Source: UBA1731 sp964440985
Lineage (GTDB): Bacteria > Verrucomicrobiota > Kiritimatiellia > RFP12 > UBA1067
DNA length: 15,021 nucleotides
Reading direction: 5' to 3'
Assembly (NCBI GenBank): GCA_964440985.1
Contig: CAYTWE010000050.1
Coordinates: 1 to 15,021 of the forward strand
The notes below the pieces were generated by a model. That model saw only the letters and a list, made by a program, of their open reading frames with translations, was not told the DNA's origin and did no database searches. Below, piece by piece: positions 1 to 6,900 of this stretch. A program made the translations under genes and the position numbers. Each line of letters opens with the position of its first letter. The first letter of the stretch is position 1.

Positions 1-844
1 CATCCGCCGCACGGTACGTGCGCGAAAACGGTTCGCAAGGCGTCCCATCCGCATTCCGGATGATGGATTCCACAAGAACCCAACCGCAGGACGGAAGATG
101 AATCCGCTCCACAACATCTGGAAATGCCGCGAAGACATAAGGTGGCAATATCGCTTTCAGTTCATTGTAGTAGCGGTGTTCCTGACAACAGGCATTGCGC
201 TTCTCGTCATGCCGGAATGCGCGGATTTCCTTCGCGACGGACACATTGGATGCAGTCGCTTCATCACGGTAACACTTCACACATAGCCCCGTACCGGGAA
301 TACGATAGCAAACGCGGCGAGAACCTTCACCAAGCTTCTCAAGTCCACCTGAATGGAAGAGCCGCTCAAGTTCATCTGCGGACGGAATGCGCCACCTTGC
401 CCGCTCCTCAAGCCAATCGGCGATCGGTACGCCGAAAAGAGACATTGATTCATGCTCGGTCTCCTCGGCGTTCAGTGAAGAATGAAACCTGTTGCGATGT
501 CCGGTAAGTCTGCGGCATCTGCGCTTCATCCGGTTGACGCGCAGATCCATCATCATTTCGCGTCCATACGCATTCACCGACATCCCCCATTCCGGAGACT
601 CGTCTTCAAACACAATCACCTTGAAGATGCCGCACCCGCACTTGCGCTTCTTGTTCCACCAGCAGAACCAATCACTCCGTTCATAGAAATCCGCAAGTTT
701 CCCGATAAACGACCTGCGAGGCCAAAGCACCTCCGTTTCGGCAAGTATCTTGAAGTCCTTCGCGATCTCGGCGCGTATTTCCGACTCAAATGACCGAGCC
801 TTGTCCCAGATTACGGACAGGAATATGGAACGCTTGTCTGACAT
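1..844 (-). CDS. YrbL-like kinase-fold protein with an extra N-terminal domain (partial, runs off left edge)
   Basis: Reading the minus strand from an ATG at 842-844 gives 281 uninterrupted codons to the window edge; the C-terminus is outside. An in-frame TGA lies seven codons before the ATG with no other usual start codon between, so this is the first possible start; the Shine-Dalgarno is weak. Residues about 1-165 form one domain with CGCGIFKVIVFEDESPEW near 69-86, followed by a basic stretch, HSS, and ETEHESMSLFG. I half-recall a similar CGxGxF...D..P...HxxxxxxET.H pattern in uncharacterised proteins of polysaccharide loci, but cannot confirm it. From about 166 the sequence resembles E. 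coli YrbL: a glycine loop (LGEGSRRVCYRIP), CVKCYRD with a possible VAIK-type lysine, KEIRAFR, EHRYYNEL, and GWVLVESIIRNADGTPCEPF. YrbL is a PhoP-regulated protein kinase-fold family of uncertain substrate. Phosphorylation of a surface sugar is only a guess. G+C is visibly lower than in the following genes, which may indicate transfer. Confidence 0.8.
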   Translation of the reverse strand, partial: MSDKRSIFLSVIWDKARSFESEIRAEIAKDFKILAETEVLWPRRSFIGKLADFYERSDWFCWWNKKRKCGCGIFKVIVFEDESPEWGMSVNAYGREMMMDLRVNRMKRRCRRLTGHRNRFHSSLNAEETEHESMSLFGVPIADWLEERARWRIPSADELERLFHSGGLEKLGEGSRRVCYRIPGTGLCVKCYRDEATASNVSVAKEIRAFRHDEKRNACCQEHRYYNELKAILPPYVFAAFPDVVERIHLPSCGWVLVESIIRNADGTPCEPFSRTYRAAD

Positions 845-888
845 GCAGCCAAAGATATCGTCTCAATGCATTTTCCGCACCCACCATG

Positions 889-907
889 TCGGTCGGGCAA
901 CGACCGA
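889..907. other. Intergenic inverted repeat (7-bp stem, 5-nt loop)
   Basis: TCGGTCG, a five-base spacer and CGACCGA form a perfect short hairpin between the GH109-type gene (stop at 931) and the left-edge gene (start at 844). No T-run follows on either strand, so it is not a canonical intrinsic terminator. It could be a Rho-associated mRNA 3' end, a regulator site or chance. Confidence 0.35.
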
Positions 908-930
908 ACAGGGTGAGTGCGGATGCCGCC

Positions 931-2385
931 TCAGACATTCAGCGCGGAGGCGTCCTTTTTCACAGACCCCTTATCGAGTCCCATCTTCTTGAGATCCACG
1001 TTGACGACGCCCCAAGGCTTCACGTTCTTCCAGTTGCCGCGTGTGAAGTCCGGCACGTCGACCGGCTTCGAGCCGCTCCTGACGGACGTCTCGGTAAGCT
1101 CGCAGAGACAGCTCGTCGCCGCAAGGTCGTAGACATCCATGTCAAGCGGTTCGCCGTTCTGCAGACACCACGCCCAGCGCAGATCCATGATGAAATCCAT
1201 GCCGCCGTGTCCGCCGACCTTCTTCGCCATCTCGGAGACGTCGCGCCAGAGCGGATGCATGTACTTCGCACGGACTTCCGCAGCCTTCTTATCGTCGAAC
1301 CATTTGTGCGCCCCTCGGTCGAAGCACTTCTCCTCAAACGCGCACTGGAACGGATAGTCGCGCACGATTCCCTTGGTTCCGGAAATCAGGTTTATGCGCG
1401 AGTACGGACGCGGAGAGCTTACGTCGTGCTGAACCATTATCGACTTGCCGTTCGCCGTCTTGATGAGCGTCGTGTTCATGTCGCCCATCGCCGCCGGCGG
1501 ATCCTTCTTGCGCGGATCGGCGTCGGTCAGGAACTCCTTCTTGAAGTACTCGTAGTTTACGTTGTGCGGGCCGTTCTCAAGGGAGACGAGATAGTCGAAG
1601 CGGTCTCCACGGTTGATGCCCATCGTCTGGCAGATCGGCACAAGCCCGTGCGTCGGATAGCGGTTGCCCTTGTGGGCCATGTTCTCGCCGTAGCGCCAGA
1701 CCCATTCGGTGTTGTAGTGCTTCTGTGCGGACGGAATCACCTCGCGCAGATCATGGATGTATGCGCCCTCAGCATGGTTGATTTCGCCGAACATCCCAAG
1801 ACGCGCAAGATGGAGTTCAAGCAGCTCAATCTCGCCGTAGACGCAGTTCTCAAGCTGCATACAGGGTATCTGCCACTTCTCGGAAGCCTCCACAAGCTCC
1901 CAGCACTCCTCGGTCGTAAGGGCGCTCGTGACCTCCACAAGGGCGATCTTGCCGCCGTTGAGCGCACGAAGCGCAACCGGCTGATGCAGATGCCATGGCG
2001 TCGCACAGTAGATGACATCGCAGTCACCGAAGTCGCAGAGATCCTTGTAGGCCTCATCGCCGACATAGCTTTTCGGAACGGTCGGAATCTTCTTGTCCTT
2101 GAGCCACTTCAGGTTCACCTCAACACGTTCGGGATTCTTGTCGCAGAGCGCAACGACCTCGCATCCGGGAATCTGCGCAACGCGGTGGACTGCACCGGTT
2201 CCGCGACCGCCGATGCCGACGAAGCCCACGCGGATTTTCTTGCCCATCAGCTTGCGGTAGGCATAGCCCTGCATAAGGCCACCCTCGCCGAACCCAAGAC
2301 GGTTCAGGCGGCATCCGGCCGCAACGGCCAACGCCCCAAGACCCAACGACCCTTTCAGGAAGTTCCTTCTGTCTGTCTGCATCAT
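931..2385 (-). CDS. Tat-exported GH109-type NAD-dependent glycosidase (Gfo/Idh/MocA fold)
   Basis: The 484-residue product begins with a twin-arginine signal (RRNFLKG at 6-12), a hydrophobic stretch and AVAAGC at 20-25, a weak lipobox, so it may be a Tat lipoprotein. Residues 51-180 form a Rossmann domain with VGIGGRGTG at 56-64, binding NAD(H), and CEVVALCD. The remainder matches my memory of GH109 alpha-N-acetylgalactosaminidases: EVTSALTTEECWELVE (151-166), YGE (183-185), YPTHGL (243-248), INRGDR (257-262), GGHGGMDF (391-398) and DFTRG (446-450). GH109 enzymes use bound NAD in a redox/elimination mechanism to remove terminal GalNAc, but many Gfo/Idh/MocA relatives have other sugar substrates, so the substrate is inferred. 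Start choice: ATG at 2385 follows AAGGAGAG by seven bases and gives a proper Tat signal. A longer frame to 2490 overlaps the thrS stop and would bury the signal. The product is probably periplasmic or membrane-anchored and expressed from its own promoter. Confidence 0.88.
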   Translation of the reverse strand: MMQTDRRNFLKGSLGLGALAVAAGCRLNRLGFGEGGLMQGYAYRKLMGKKIRVGFVGIGGRGTGAVHRVAQIPGCEVVALCDKNPERVEVNLKWLKDKKIPTVPKSYVGDEAYKDLCDFGDCDVIYCATPWHLHQPVALRALNGGKIALVEVTSALTTEECWELVEASEKWQIPCMQLENCVYGEIELLELHLARLGMFGEINHAEGAYIHDLREVIPSAQKHYNTEWVWRYGENMAHKGNRYPTHGLVPICQTMGINRGDRFDYLVSLENGPHNVNYEYFKKEFLTDADPRKKDPPAAMGDMNTTLIKTANGKSIMVQHDVSSPRPYSRINLISGTKGIVRDYPFQCAFEEKCFDRGAHKWFDDKKAAEVRAKYMHPLWRDVSEMAKKVGGHGGMDFIMDLRWAWCLQNGEPLDMDVYDLAATSCLCELTETSVRSGSKPVDVPDFTRGNWKNVKPWGVVNVDLKKMGLDKGSVKKDASALNV

Positions 2386-2392
2386 CTCGTTT

Positions 2393-2400
2393 CTCTCCTT
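2393..2400 (-). promoter_or_regulatory. Shine-Dalgarno deciding the GH109-type gene start
   Basis: AAGGAGAG lies just before tandem ATG codons at 2385 and 2382. It favours these over the upstream in-frame ATG at 2490, which overlaps the thrS stop. Confidence 0.75.
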
Positions 2401-2437
2401 GCTTTTAACAGCAGTTCTGCGACTGCGTGCGGTCAGC

Positions 2438-2446
2438 ATTGTATCA
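2438..2446 (-). promoter_or_regulatory. Candidate extended -10 promoter for the GH109-type gene
   Basis: The minus strand reads TGATACAAT: an extended -10 (TGn) with a five-of-six -10 hexamer at 2438-2443, about 52 bases before the chosen ATG. No good -35 hexamer sits 16-18 bases upstream. It lies inside the 101-bp gap after thrS, so the gene could be transcribed independently of thrS. Confidence 0.4.
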
Positions 2447-2486
2447 CATTGCGGCAAGCACGGATGAACCATGCCGCCGCATCCAG

Positions 2487-4226
2487 TCAATCTGCCATCT
2501 CGGCGGCGAGCTGCGCCATGAACGCGTCAAGCGTCATCTGCCCCTTGTCCCCGTCGGCGCGTGAACGGACGGAGATCATTCCGGCCGCTTCATCCCTTCC
2601 GCCTACGACTACCATGTACGGCACCTTCATCATCGTGCCGCTGCGGATCTTTGCGCCAAGCTTCTCCGCCGACGTGTCGACGTCGCAGCGGTAGCCGGCG
2701 GCCTTGAGCGCAGCCTGGATCTTCCGGGCGTAATCCATCTGCTTGTCGGTGATCGGCAGCACACGCACCTGTTCCGGTGCGAGCCAAAGCGGAAACGCAC
2801 CTGCGTAGTGTTCAATGAGGATGCCGAAGAAGCGCTCGATCGAGCCAAGCAGCGCACGGTGAACCATATACGGCTGATGCTCCTTGCCGTCCGCACCGAC
2901 GTACGTAAGATTGAAGCGCTCCGGAAGGTTGAAGTCGAACTGCACTGTGCCGAGCTGCCACGGCCGCCCGAGGGCATCCTTGATCTTCATGTCGATCTTC
3001 GGTCCGTAAAACGCACCGCCGCCCTCATCGACCTCGTACGACATTCCCTCCTGCTCAAGCGCATCACGAAGCGACTGCGTCGCCTGCTCCCAGCGGGCAG
3101 GATCGCCAACGGCCTTTGCCGGCTTGGTGGAAAGATACGCCTGGATGTCGTGGAAGCCGAACTTTCCGAGCATCTTCTTTGCGAACTCCACAGTGGACTT
3201 GATCTCCTGCACAATCTGTTCAGGGGTGCAAAAGATGTGCGCATCGTCCTGCGTAAAGCCGCGAACGCGGAAAAGCCCGTGGCGGACGCCATCCTTCTCG
3301 TAGCGGTAGACCGTTCCGAGTTCCGCATAGCGCACCGGCAGGTCGCGGTATGAACGCTTCTTGAACTGGTAGCACTGGATGTGGAACGGGCAGTTCATCG
3401 GCTTTACGTAGTACTCCTGTATGTACGCGTCGTTGCCGTCGCCCTCCTGCACCTTCATGCACGGGAACATTCCGTCCTTGTAGAACGAAAGATGTCCGGA
3501 AGTCTCCCAGAGATTCGACTTTCCCACATGAGGCGTGTAGACGATTTCATACCCCGCTTCGTAATGCCGCTTGCGCCAGTAGTCCTCTATCGCCACGCGG
3601 ATGCGGGCGCCTCGCGGCAGCCAGTGCGCAAGTCCCGGACCGACGGCGTCCGTGATGGTGAAAAGCTCCAGCTCCTTGCCGAGCACACGGTGGTCCCTGC
3701 GCTTCGCCTCCTCCAGTTTCGCAAGATAGGCGTCGATCTCGGCCTGATCGCGTCCGACAATCCCGTAGATGCGCTGCAGCATCTTGTTCTTCTCGTCTCC
3801 GCGATAGTAGCTGCCAGCCACCTTCATGAGCTTGACAGCGCCGATCTGCGCGGAGTGTTCGACGTGCGGGCCGCGGCACATCTCGACATAGTCGCCCACG
3901 GTGTACGTTGAAACCGCCTCGCCTGACGCCTCCACATCGGCAAGACGCTCGAGCTTGTACTTCTGTCCGGCAAGCAGACGCTTCGCCTCCTCAACGGAAA
4001 CGTTCTTCTGCACGAAAGGCTCGTCAAGCGCGATGAGTCTGGCGATCTCCTTTTCGATCTTCGGGAAATCGTCGGGAGAGAGACGATGTTCAAGGTCAAA
4101 ATCGTAGTAGAATCCATCGTCCGTTGCGGGGCCGATATCAACCTGCACATTGTCAAAGAGGTTCATGACCGCCCGCGCAGTCAGGTGTGCGGCAGAGTGC
4201 CGCCGCATTTCGTCGGTGATTTCCAT
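2487..4226 (-). CDS. thrS: Threonyl-tRNA synthetase, form without TGS domain
   Basis: This cytoplasmic enzyme charges tRNA-Thr with threonine. Of 579 residues, about 1-175 form the editing domain, with HSAAH at 10-14 and CRGPH at 117-121 supplying the zinc-type editing site that removes mischarged serine. About 180-480 form the class II catalytic core. It contains MNCPFH with Cys279, His330 in DDAHIF and His456 in VHRALLGS, the three expected zinc ligands, plus RYE at 308-310 (motif 2) and the motif 3 helix near 458-467. About 484-579 form the anticodon-binding domain (LAPEQVRVLPI, KVPYMVVVG, VSVRSR). The usual enzyme is about 640 residues, and the missing part is the N-terminal TGS domain. 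The start is firm: an in-frame TAA lies three codons upstream and GAAGGAG sits before the ATG, so this is not an annotation truncation. It is transcribed divergently from the lrp-like gene. Confidence 0.96.
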   Translation of the reverse strand: MEITDEMRRHSAAHLTARAVMNLFDNVQVDIGPATDDGFYYDFDLEHRLSPDDFPKIEKEIARLIALDEPFVQKNVSVEEAKRLLAGQKYKLERLADVEASGEAVSTYTVGDYVEMCRGPHVEHSAQIGAVKLMKVAGSYYRGDEKNKMLQRIYGIVGRDQAEIDAYLAKLEEAKRRDHRVLGKELELFTITDAVGPGLAHWLPRGARIRVAIEDYWRKRHYEAGYEIVYTPHVGKSNLWETSGHLSFYKDGMFPCMKVQEGDGNDAYIQEYYVKPMNCPFHIQCYQFKKRSYRDLPVRYAELGTVYRYEKDGVRHGLFRVRGFTQDDAHIFCTPEQIVQEIKSTVEFAKKMLGKFGFHDIQAYLSTKPAKAVGDPARWEQATQSLRDALEQEGMSYEVDEGGGAFYGPKIDMKIKDALGRPWQLGTVQFDFNLPERFNLTYVGADGKEHQPYMVHRALLGSIERFFGILIEHYAGAFPLWLAPEQVRVLPITDKQMDYARKIQAALKAAGYRCDVDTSAEKLGAKIRSGTMMKVPYMVVVGGRDEAAGMISVRSRADGDKGQMTLDAFMAQLAAEMAD

Positions 4227-4256
4227 TGAATCTTATACTCCTTCAATAAAGTGCGT

Positions 4257-4285
4257 ATTTTACGCCATTGACGGACAAATTACAA
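4257..4285 (-). promoter_or_regulatory. Promoter of thrS
   Basis: The minus strand has TTGTAA (4280-4285), a 17-bp spacer, and TAAAAT (4257-4262). The -10 lies about 30 bases before the ATG, leaving a leader of roughly 25 bases that holds the Shine-Dalgarno. There is no room for a T-box or long operator in the leader. Confidence 0.55.
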
Positions 4286-4336
4286 GCCCGCCCGGTGGCG
4301 TTATCTTCCCGATGCGCACAGCCAGGTCTGCACTTG

Positions 4337-4345
4337 TGGTATAAT
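4337..4345 (+). promoter_or_regulatory. Extended -10 promoter of the lrp-aminotransferase operon
   Basis: TGGTATAAT is a perfect TATAAT hexamer (4340-4345) preceded by the TGn extension, 28 bases before the ATG at 4374. No convincing -35 hexamer is present. It is back to back with the thrS promoter in the 147-bp divergent region, whose remainder shows no other clear element. Confidence 0.6.
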
Positions 4346-4373
4346 TCCAAACCGTATTTTACGGAGAATAACC

Positions 4374-4691
4374 ATGAAGAAGAAATGCGACAAGAGCGTC
4401 CGCGCCGTGATCGAACTCAAGATCACGCCCCAGCGCAACACGGGATTCGGGAAGATAGCGAGCAAGGTCTCGAAGTATGCGCAGGTGGATGCCTGCTTCC
4501 TGATGAGCGGCGGATACGACCTGCTCGTGTTCGTAAGCGGGTCGTCGCTGCAGGACGTCGCCGAGTTCGTGTCATCGGAGCTTTCGACGATTGACGGCGT
4601 CCTCTCCACTGCGACGCACTTCATGCTCAAGACGTACAAGGCCAGCGGCGAATACGCTTTTGAGGACGACAAGCGGCTGCCGGTGGTCTGA
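4374..4691 (+). CDS. Stand-alone Lrp/AsnC effector (RAM) domain protein
   Basis: The 105-residue protein matches only the C-terminal ligand-binding half of Lrp/AsnC regulators: a ferredoxin-like beta-alpha-beta repeat with ACFLMSGGYDLLVFVSG in the centre and STIDGVLSTATHFMLKTYK at the end. In the family, this domain binds amino acids and drives dimer/octamer assembly. The N-terminal helix-turn-helix is absent: only about ten residues precede the domain, and GGAG at 4363-4366 fits this ATG, so the short form is real. It might modulate a full-length Lrp partner or act as an amino-acid sensor. Its stop overlaps the next start (TGATG), so it is translationally coupled to the aminotransferase. Bacillus subtilis alaR-alaT is a comparable pairing of a complete Lrp-type regulator with an aminotransferase. 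Confidence 0.85.
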   Translation: MKKKCDKSVRAVIELKITPQRNTGFGKIASKVSKYAQVDACFLMSGGYDLLVFVSGSSLQDVAEFVSSELSTIDGVLSTATHFMLKTYKASGEYAFEDDKRLPVV

Positions 4692-5857
4692 TGTCACGCG
4701 ATTTTACAGCAAGGCATGTCGCGGCGCTGCCGAAAAGCGGCATACGCAAGTTCTTCGACATCGTCGCGCAGCGGAAGGACGTGATATCCCTCGGCGTCGG
4801 CGAACCGGACTTCGATACGCCATGGCACATCTCGCGCACTGCGGTGACCTGCCTTGAGGACGGCGGCACCCACTACACGTCGAACCTCGGCACCCCCGCC
4901 CTCCGTCAGGCCATATGCCGCTACCTCAAGCGGCGCTTCGGCGCGACGTTCGACTGGAAGTCCGAGACGCTCGTCACCGTAGGCGTGTCCGAGGCGATAG
5001 ATCTCGCCATACGCGCCATAACAGAGCCGGGGGACGAGATCATCTACCACGAGCCTTGCTTCGTGTCGTACGCACCTACGGTCAGAATGGCGCACGGCAT
5101 CCCTGTGTGCGCCGAGACGCACGTAAAGGATGCCTTCAGACTCACTGTCGATACGCTTGAGGAGAAGGTCACTCCGAAGACGAAGGCTCTACTGCTGAAC
5201 TTCCCATGCAACCCGACCGGCGCAACGCTTTCAATGCAGGACATGAAGGCCATCGCACGGTTCGTCCTCAAACACGACATCCTGCTCATGGCGGACGAAG
5301 TGTACTCGGAGCTGGTCTACGGCGGCAAGCCGATCAGTTTCGCGTCTATTCCGGAACTCAAGGACAACCTCGTGCTGCTCAACGGATTCTCAAAGAGCTG
5401 GGCGATGACCGGCTTCCGGTTAGGTTACGCCTGCGGCCCGAAATCGCTCATCGACACGATGATGAAGATCCACCAGTACGGCATCATGAGCGCACCGACA
5501 CTCAGCCAGGCCGCCGGGGTAGAGGCCATGGACAACGGAGACGGCGATGTTGAGCGTATGCGCTCGGAGTACCGCCGGAGACGCGACTTCCTCGTGGATG
5601 CGCTGAACCGCATGGGGCTGAAGACGCTCCTCCCAAAGGGGGCATTCTACGTTTTCGCCGACATCCGCCGCACAGGTCTCTCATCCGAGGAGTTCTGTCT
5701 GCGCCTTCTCAACGAATGCGATGTGGCCTGCGTCCCAGGCTCCGCGTTCGGACAATGCGGCGAGGGCTTCGTACGCATGAGCTACGCGACTTCGCTCGAA
5801 AAGCTCAAGGTCGCCGCACAGCGGCTCTCGGGATTCGTCGGCTCACTCTCCGTGTAG
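4691..5857 (+). CDS. Class I/II pyridoxal-phosphate aminotransferase
   Basis: The 388-residue protein is a fold-type I aminotransferase of the usual length. Visible features are GVGEPDFDTP at 35-44, Asn174 in NFPCNPTG, Asp202 and Tyr205 in ADEVYSELVY, the PLP-binding lysine Lys235 in NGFSKSWAMTGFRLGY, and the substrate-carboxylate arginine Arg362 in FVRMSYA. It transfers an amino group between an amino acid and a 2-oxo acid. Alanine, aspartate or aromatic substrates are all possible for this subgroup and the sequence does not settle which. The ATG overlaps the stop of the lrp-like gene by one base, so the pair is one transcript and an amino-acid-responsive role is likely. It ends 12 bp from the converging YkgJ-type gene, with no terminator-like hairpin in the gap. 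Confidence 0.93.
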   Translation: MSRDFTARHVAALPKSGIRKFFDIVAQRKDVISLGVGEPDFDTPWHISRTAVTCLEDGGTHYTSNLGTPALRQAICRYLKRRFGATFDWKSETLVTVGVSEAIDLAIRAITEPGDEIIYHEPCFVSYAPTVRMAHGIPVCAETHVKDAFRLTVDTLEEKVTPKTKALLLNFPCNPTGATLSMQDMKAIARFVLKHDILLMADEVYSELVYGGKPISFASIPELKDNLVLLNGFSKSWAMTGFRLGYACGPKSLIDTMMKIHQYGIMSAPTLSQAAGVEAMDNGDGDVERMRSEYRRRRDFLVDALNRMGLKTLLPKGAFYVFADIRRTGLSSEEFCLRLLNECDVACVPGSAFGQCGEGFVRMSYATSLEKLKVAAQRLSGFVGSLSV

Positions 5858-5869
5858 CGTCAGCGTCGG

Positions 5870-6238
5870 CTATGCACCGCGCAGCGCAGGGCATACCTCG
5901 AACGAATCGGAATTCGTCCATTCGTGCGGGAATGTGCGGCATTTGTCTGGCTTCACGGGATTGATTGCACAGCGGCTGTCTTCCGTCAGGTACGCGCATG
6001 AACCGTCGGCACGGCTCTTCAGCACAAGGCCGCGCCTGTCGGGCGCAACGTCGGTCTCTGCGTCTATGAAGTCCGCCTCCGACATTCCGAGGAAGGACGC
6101 AATGCGCGATATCTCTTCGTCGGATACCCTGACTATGCCGTCCTTTATCCGGCAGCACGCACCGCACCGCCGGCAGACGAATCCGGCCATGTCCACGATT
6201 CGGCTTCCGCCTGTTCTGTCCTGCCCAACGCCACCCAT
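5870..6238 (-). CDS. YkgJ-type cysteine-cluster protein
   Basis: The 122-residue protein carries the CxxCxxCC signature in FVCRRCGACCR (Cys22, Cys25, Cys28, Cys29) and further cysteines at 81, 90, 100 and 116 in CAYLTEDSRCAINPVKPDKC and its tail. This is the layout of the YkgJ family (zinc- or iron-sulfur-binding), whose biochemical role is not established; links to flagellar lysine methylation and metal handling exist for some members. The central DEEISRIASFLGM segment is typical. The start is uncertain: ATG at 6238 leaves a 25-bp gap after the upstream gene, while ATG at 6190 (residue 17) sits right before the conserved core. Neither has a strong Shine-Dalgarno. It is probably the last gene of the minus-strand run after the pseudopilin operon. 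Confidence 0.85.
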   Translation of the reverse strand: MGGVGQDRTGGSRIVDMAGFVCRRCGACCRIKDGIVRVSDEEISRIASFLGMSEADFIDAETDVAPDRRGLVLKSRADGSCAYLTEDSRCAINPVKPDKCRTFPHEWTNSDSFEVCPALRGA

Positions 6239-6263
6239 CTCAGCAGCACCGCGCTGTTCGCTC

Positions 6264-6833
6264 TCAGCAGCTAACCTTGAGCGTAAGCGTTCCGAGGATG
6301 CGCTTCTTCAGCACTTTCGGACGTCGCAGGGGAATCTCAAGGATCATGCTTGCGCCTTCTTCGGGAAGTTCGGGGATATCCACGACGCCCTGCGCTATCG
6401 GCTTCGGAGCATTCTTCTCCCCGACCATCGCCGCCAGTGCATCGGCCGGCGCGGACGCAAGGTCTCCATACCCAAGCATCGCGCTTTCAACGAAATCCGC
6501 GCCCTGCTTGAGCGCGTACTTGGCGGTGAGCCTCAGGAACTGGCGCACTTTCTGGACAGCCACCGGCTCCGTCACCGTGACGGCGAACGCCGTATGTCCG
6601 TCCACCTCCTCGCGGAAGATGACGCGGTTGGCCCAGCTCTCCCCTGTGAAATCGACCTTGCCGCGTGAAAACACGAACTCCCGCGCAGAAGACCTTTTTG
6701 CTATCCCCGCACGAGGCCATATCATGTCAACACATCCGAGGTTGCGGCTTTTGAGCAGCGTCTTCTCCGGAACACCGTCGATTTCGCACCTCACAAGCTC
6801 AACCTCCACGAGCCGCTTTGTCGATTTCGCCAT
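6264..6833 (-). CDS. Hypothetical protein following the pseudopilin genes
   Basis: I do not recognise this 189-residue protein. The start is ATG at 6833, seven bases after GGAG (6841-6844), rather than the ATG at 6866, which has no ribosome site. There is no signal peptide or membrane segment, so it is likely cytoplasmic. Residues 1-90 look strand-rich (LVEVELVRCEIDG, REFVFSRGKVDFTGESW, TAFAVTVTEPV), 90-140 helical (VQKVRQFLRLTAKYALKQG), and 148-189 again strand-rich with a basic patch (PLRRPKVLKKR). It starts 55 bp after the gspJ stop and is followed closely by the YkgJ-type gene, so all may share a transcript. A role with the secretion-like machine is suggested only by position. The pattern of strands, a helix and closing strands does not match a pilin or known Gsp component. 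Confidence 0.75.
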   Translation of the reverse strand: MAKSTKRLVEVELVRCEIDGVPEKTLLKSRNLGCVDMIWPRAGIAKRSSAREFVFSRGKVDFTGESWANRVIFREEVDGHTAFAVTVTEPVAVQKVRQFLRLTAKYALKQGADFVESAMLGYGDLASAPADALAAMVGEKNAPKPIAQGVVDIPELPEEGASMILEIPLRRPKVLKKRILGTLTLKVSC

Positions 6834-6880
6834 GTCGTCTCTCCTGTTGTGGTTTGCAATCCGCATACGGCAGGTCTCTC

Positions 6881-6900
6881 GGCGAAGCCTATCCTTCGCC
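6881..6900. other. Hairpin with the gspJ stop codon in its loop
   Basis: GGCGAAG (6881-6887), a six-base loop and CTTCGCC (6894-6900) form a perfect 7-bp stem, with the gspJ TAG (6889-6891) in the loop. No U-run follows on the minus strand. It may mark an mRNA 3' end or processing site between gspJ and the next gene. Confidence 0.4.

Noticed and set aside
98..793. Several plus-strand open frames at the left end
   Set aside because: They overlap in different frames and are antisense to the continuous 281-codon minus-strand reading with YrbL-like features.
2386..2490. Longer start for the GH109-type gene overlapping the thrS stop (ATGA)
   Set aside because: The extension would put 35 unlikely residues before a Tat signal, and a good ribosome site precedes the ATG at 2385.
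790..2694. A 634-codon open frame on the plus strand
   Set aside because: It lies antisense to the GH109-type gene and the end of thrS, both with strong family motifs. Its translation is Arg/His/Leu/Val-rich with no recognisable domain, as expected of a shadow frame in GC-rich sequence.
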